A stretch of 64,000 nucleotides of DNA from Cyclina sinensis (Eukaryota; Mollusca; Bivalvia; Venerida; Veneridae): assembly GCA_012932295.1 (NCBI GenBank), contig JAAONU010000001.1:7897104-7961103 (forward strand), in the 5' to 3' direction. Positions 60,370 to 64,000 of this stretch are shown here, piece by piece. Position 1 is the stretch's first letter, and every line of letters starts with the position of its first letter. A program made the position numbers and the translations under genes. Under the pieces are notes generated by a model. That model was not told the DNA's origin. It ran no database searches and worked only from the letters and a program-made list of their open reading frames with translations.

Positions 60370-63300
60370 CTCTCCAGTGCTATACCCTCACCATTGCACA
60401 AACATAGTACAACTTTTCCGTTGTCTTGCCTATCATACGGTTTTGTTGTTTTTGTCATATTTTAAACGCTTATTGTAAAAGACAAAAATGCCAATAAAAC
60501 CACTTCATTAAGAAGACTTTTTTCATATCATTTTAAGGGGCTTATCACATTGATTATGGTCTCAAAATTGACATTGCTTAACCTATTTTTTTGTTAAAAT
60601 GATTTTTAGTCATGATTAACATTATATCTAACGTTACAAGGTGGAGATGTTTTGAGGACATCTACCTGGGTCCCGAGAAAGTTTGTAAGATAAACTGGCC
60701 ACCTAGTCAGCTCTAACTGCTATAGGACAAATAGATCTAACGTTTAAATGACAGAGATATTTTTTAAATGGTACTTATCCAATGATTAAAGAAACTTTAA
60801 TTTTCTTAACAAATTTTCCCTTCGTAAAAGACTGTTTGCCAAGAAGTTATAAATGTGCTGTGGAAGTAATTGCAATGTAAATGCAATTCCCTGTCTCAAG
60901 AATGTCAAATCTGATGATTTTGCTTAGAATATTATTTCGGCCAATAAAATAAATAAGTCGCTACCTTGGCTTAAAGGGGCATTGACTTTTTCAACGACAA
61001 CTTAAATATTTCCATCGCTTCCTTAGACAAGTAAGTTGTTACGTATATTTTATTTGGTCTCACCAACTTAATAATATAAGAAAAGCAGTTGCAAACAGCC
61101 CTGTTTGTCAGTGTTTAAGGAACCGGTACGGATGTTAGATTTTTTTTACGGCCAATGCCAATGCATTATTGACAATTCTTGTGCACGCTCTTTCGATAAA
61201 ATGAACGATTGTTGCTTTTCAGGGAAACTCAGTCAGTAATACCATAATTGCTCGGCTGCAGTTGCAGTTTTTGAACCTTTTTAAGCAATTGAAGCCTCTG
61301 GAGTAAGAAAGCTGATTTACAACTGTTCCTTGCCATATACAGACAGAAACAATACAAATATTATTTACAAAGTACTTACTTGTCTTAGAAGCTATAAAAT
61401 CATTGAGCAATAGTTATGCAAAAAAGTCAAAGACTAGAAACCCCACATAACAACAACCTTGTCACTTCTATAAAGTCGATACTCAGGAAATTAGCCCTTG
61501 TTGTTCTGTCATTAGGAAGTGTGTATTACCCATAATTCCCAATATGATACTGACGTTAATGCTTAGATATGCCTAGCCTGTGATATGATGTTATGCAGAG
61601 GACGAAGGAAAAACAAATAGCAATATTGCAAGAATTTGACGGACTTTTAAGTCGTGTACAATAATGTTGCCTACTTTTACCTCGTACTATCACGAAACGA
61701 CAATAACATATGAAAAAGCGTAGCCAAAAACAATGTTGACCTACATTAAATTTTGGAATTTAATTTGTTGTAATTCTTTTCAAGTATTATGTTAATATTC
61801 AAGTGTCTAGAGTATCTTTGTCAGAAAAAAACTACATTACAAAATCAGAAGGAAAGTCAACAATCATTTTTTTTCCTACATTTCTTCAGTTGTCTTACAA
61901 GAGATTGAATTTCTATTAGTTTCTTTTTTAAATACATCTGTATTTCAAAACTCAGTCGATGTACTGTATTTCAAAAATCAATTTAAGATACTAACACGCT
62001 GTAGATTTGTTTCCTTTAAATGACAAGCAAAAAGTGGCAGACTGATATAAACAACAACAACAACAAAACATTTTAGTAATTCGGATTATTATTTGAGCAT
62101 AATTTTGACACTTACCACAGACAACAAGTAATTTCATACCAAAAAGAGAAATCGCACATAAATAGCTAGTGTGAAAACATTGATTCTGACCATTAGCAAA
62201 ATCTTTAGTCAAACTATATGTATTGCAAGAAATATCTGACTTTTCTGGCAAAGTTTGTTTACTGGTTAATTAGACTATCGAATTATTCACAAATATTTAA
62301 ACGAGTGGTAATGACGGAGAGTACAATTCAACGAATGGCCTTGGGTTTACTAAGAAATGATGGATTTTTTTATGAATAATGTTTTGTTTGAAATATTTTT
62401 CAACTATGGTTTTCAAACTTATCGGACAGTTATAAAATCTTAAAGGAAACGCGATAACTGAAATACGTTTTAAAAATACTTAGATAAATATACATGCTTT
62501 ACTGAAGTTTGCAGATGCAAACAAAATACAATGTTTTCAACTACAGAAACATCGAAGTTTTGCTTTACTTCTATGTTCTTCTAATTAAATTCGAAATTTG
62601 TATTAATGTTCACAGCAAAATTCAGCAAACAAACTCATGGTATGTCTAGAGCTTTACACAACCATAAAAGCTCAGAATTAGACAAATAACAGCTGAAATA
62701 ATACAATTTCAGGCTCTTACTCTGTTACTTTGTCCTGGACTTTTAAGACTACAGTAATGATGAAAACTACATCTGTGCAATATTTTTATTAGCCATGTCA
62801 AGGTAAATTAAGAAAGTTAGACAAAAATAAATATATAATAGAAAATTGAAACGGAAAGGAAATGTGTGACAAAAATTATACGAAATGTTAAAAAATAGTT
62901 AAGACATATCACAGCATAGATTCTTTTTTTTTCGGACAGGTCATGGACAACGACAAAAAACCCGTGAAAAAATCACTTTTGTATGTCTAAAATCAGGAAA
63001 TTGCCTTTGGTTCCTCCTATTTACAAGTTTGTATTATACACAATTTCCGATGTTACGTCGTATCCAAGGTTATATAAGGTCTCCTTCATGAAATACTGAC
63101 AGATTTTGATAAGGCTATTCAAAAGAATTGACATTGTATGACTCTGCCTTTCAGGCTATAATGTTGAAAGAGAAACCTTGTAAGTAACAGAACTTACACG
63201 AATTAAACAATTCTATATTCCCCAGTCCTTAGACCTTGCGAACCTTGAGATCATTGGAAAACTGAACTGAATAATTGAATTGTTTCTGATGGGTACAACC

Positions 63301-64000
63301 TTGAAGGTAATAGGGGAGAGAAATCATTTTTTAATATTTACTTAAAATGTGAGCTCGAAGAAATCAGTTGTATTATATCTAAACCACCCCCTTTACATAT
63401 CAAAAGAGCAGCTTACAAAATATCACACAGATTTGAATGTAAAATGTTCGTAACCTTATAAAAAGATTAAAATGTAATTTAATACTGGTTTTATACGTAA
63501 GTATTCGCCTCTCTGTGATAATTTAAAGTTGCTTTATATATTTTTTAAAACAAGTTCCATCATAACTTATATCCATACAAACAAGTAACTATGAACGATT
63601 GTTTGAATATATCTGGAGCTTAAACATATGAGTCTGAGTAGTCAGATATATTTCTTTATCCACTTTCTTGCGCATCAGACTTATTTAGATTACAAGCAGG
63701 TTGTACTGTCATATAATCAATGTTTCACCGAGTTTATGATATCGACAAATTTATACTTGCTTTCATGACTGTGTAAATAATTAACAAAATAACATTAAAG
63801 TACGGTCTAAAAGATATAAAGAAATTTTGATACTTTATTGCTTCTTTTCAGAACTATTCAATTACGGATGTCTAAAATTCTTCATTTAACCACCTTAGCT
63901 TCGGAAATTACGCCAGACGTATTGCTTGTAAAACCGTATTTAAATGTCTGTTTCTGAGTTTCACGGACCTTTTATGGGAGAATACAAGGTGCGAATTGCG
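60370..64000. repeat. Segmental duplication, copy 2 (runs off the window)
   Basis: Collinear with 48600-54830 after removing the LINE and some indels. It holds the empty LINE target (GCAAGAATTTGACGG, 61628-61642) and one copy only of the 80-bp segment doubled in copy 1. No complete gene is recognised. Confidence 0.85.
62106..62225 (-). CDS. Candidate conserved exon in the duplicated block, copy 2
   Basis: The minus-strand frame reads ISCNTYSLTKDFANGQNQCF then AISLFGMKLLVVCG and the same GTAAGTG donor. It is about seven codons shorter than copy 1 through in-frame gaps. Unrecognised; could be a relic. Confidence 0.3.

Overview
The window is nuclear DNA of an invertebrate animal, most likely a bivalve mollusc (a venerid-type clam is my best guess). 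The reasons are genes split into many GT-AG exons, AT-rich introns, and a dense load of transposon remnants of kinds I associate with bivalve genomes. These include a GCTCACCTGAG-ended element, a GGGAGACAT hairpin element, tRNA-derived SINEs, CR1-like and L1/Tx1-like LINEs, and a 2A-peptide fragment. The species call is inference only.

Layout. 1-4889 is a tandem array of a 49-bp satellite with a higher-order period of 1277 bp, running off the left edge. It abuts a dead Tc1/mariner transposase (4960-5940). 7939-23620 is a minus-strand gene with 22 coding exons for the coiled-coil protein CCDC57, recognised by its exon-by-exon resemblance to the vertebrate protein, including the terminal RNYNI motif. 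Two of its exons carry a one-base frame discrepancy. Its introns hold several mobile elements.

23621-35600 is a long gene-free interval between two divergent genes. It holds a foldback repeat, a cluster of perfect palindromes, a 2.9-kb element with long inverted repeats and a 7-bp target duplication, a minus-strand LINE corpse split by two TTAA-flanked elements, and a 1.1-kb element with minisatellite-like inverted ends. 35645-44213 is a plus-strand, 7-exon gene for a protein of about 714 residues with roughly 18 leucine-rich repeats and an acidic tail. Its exact orthologue is not recognised.

44214-64000 contains no gene I can name. It has a 22-bp minisatellite, a minus-strand fragment encoding a 2A ribosome-skipping motif, a 5'-truncated L1/Tx1-type LINE with poly-A and target-site duplication, an endonuclease-domain LINE fragment, a tRNA-derived SINE and a 36-bp minisatellite. 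A diverged segmental duplication (about 48.6-55.1 kb, 60.4-64.0 kb, and a partial copy at 56.9-57.85 kb) underlies much of it. The right-hand copy is an empty site for the LINE, which dates that insertion after the duplication.

The two genes are transcribed away from each other. Nothing in the sequence shows that they share a regulatory region or a pathway. CCDC57 is known in vertebrates as a centriolar-satellite/microtubule-associated protein. SHOC2-like LRR proteins usually act as scaffolds.
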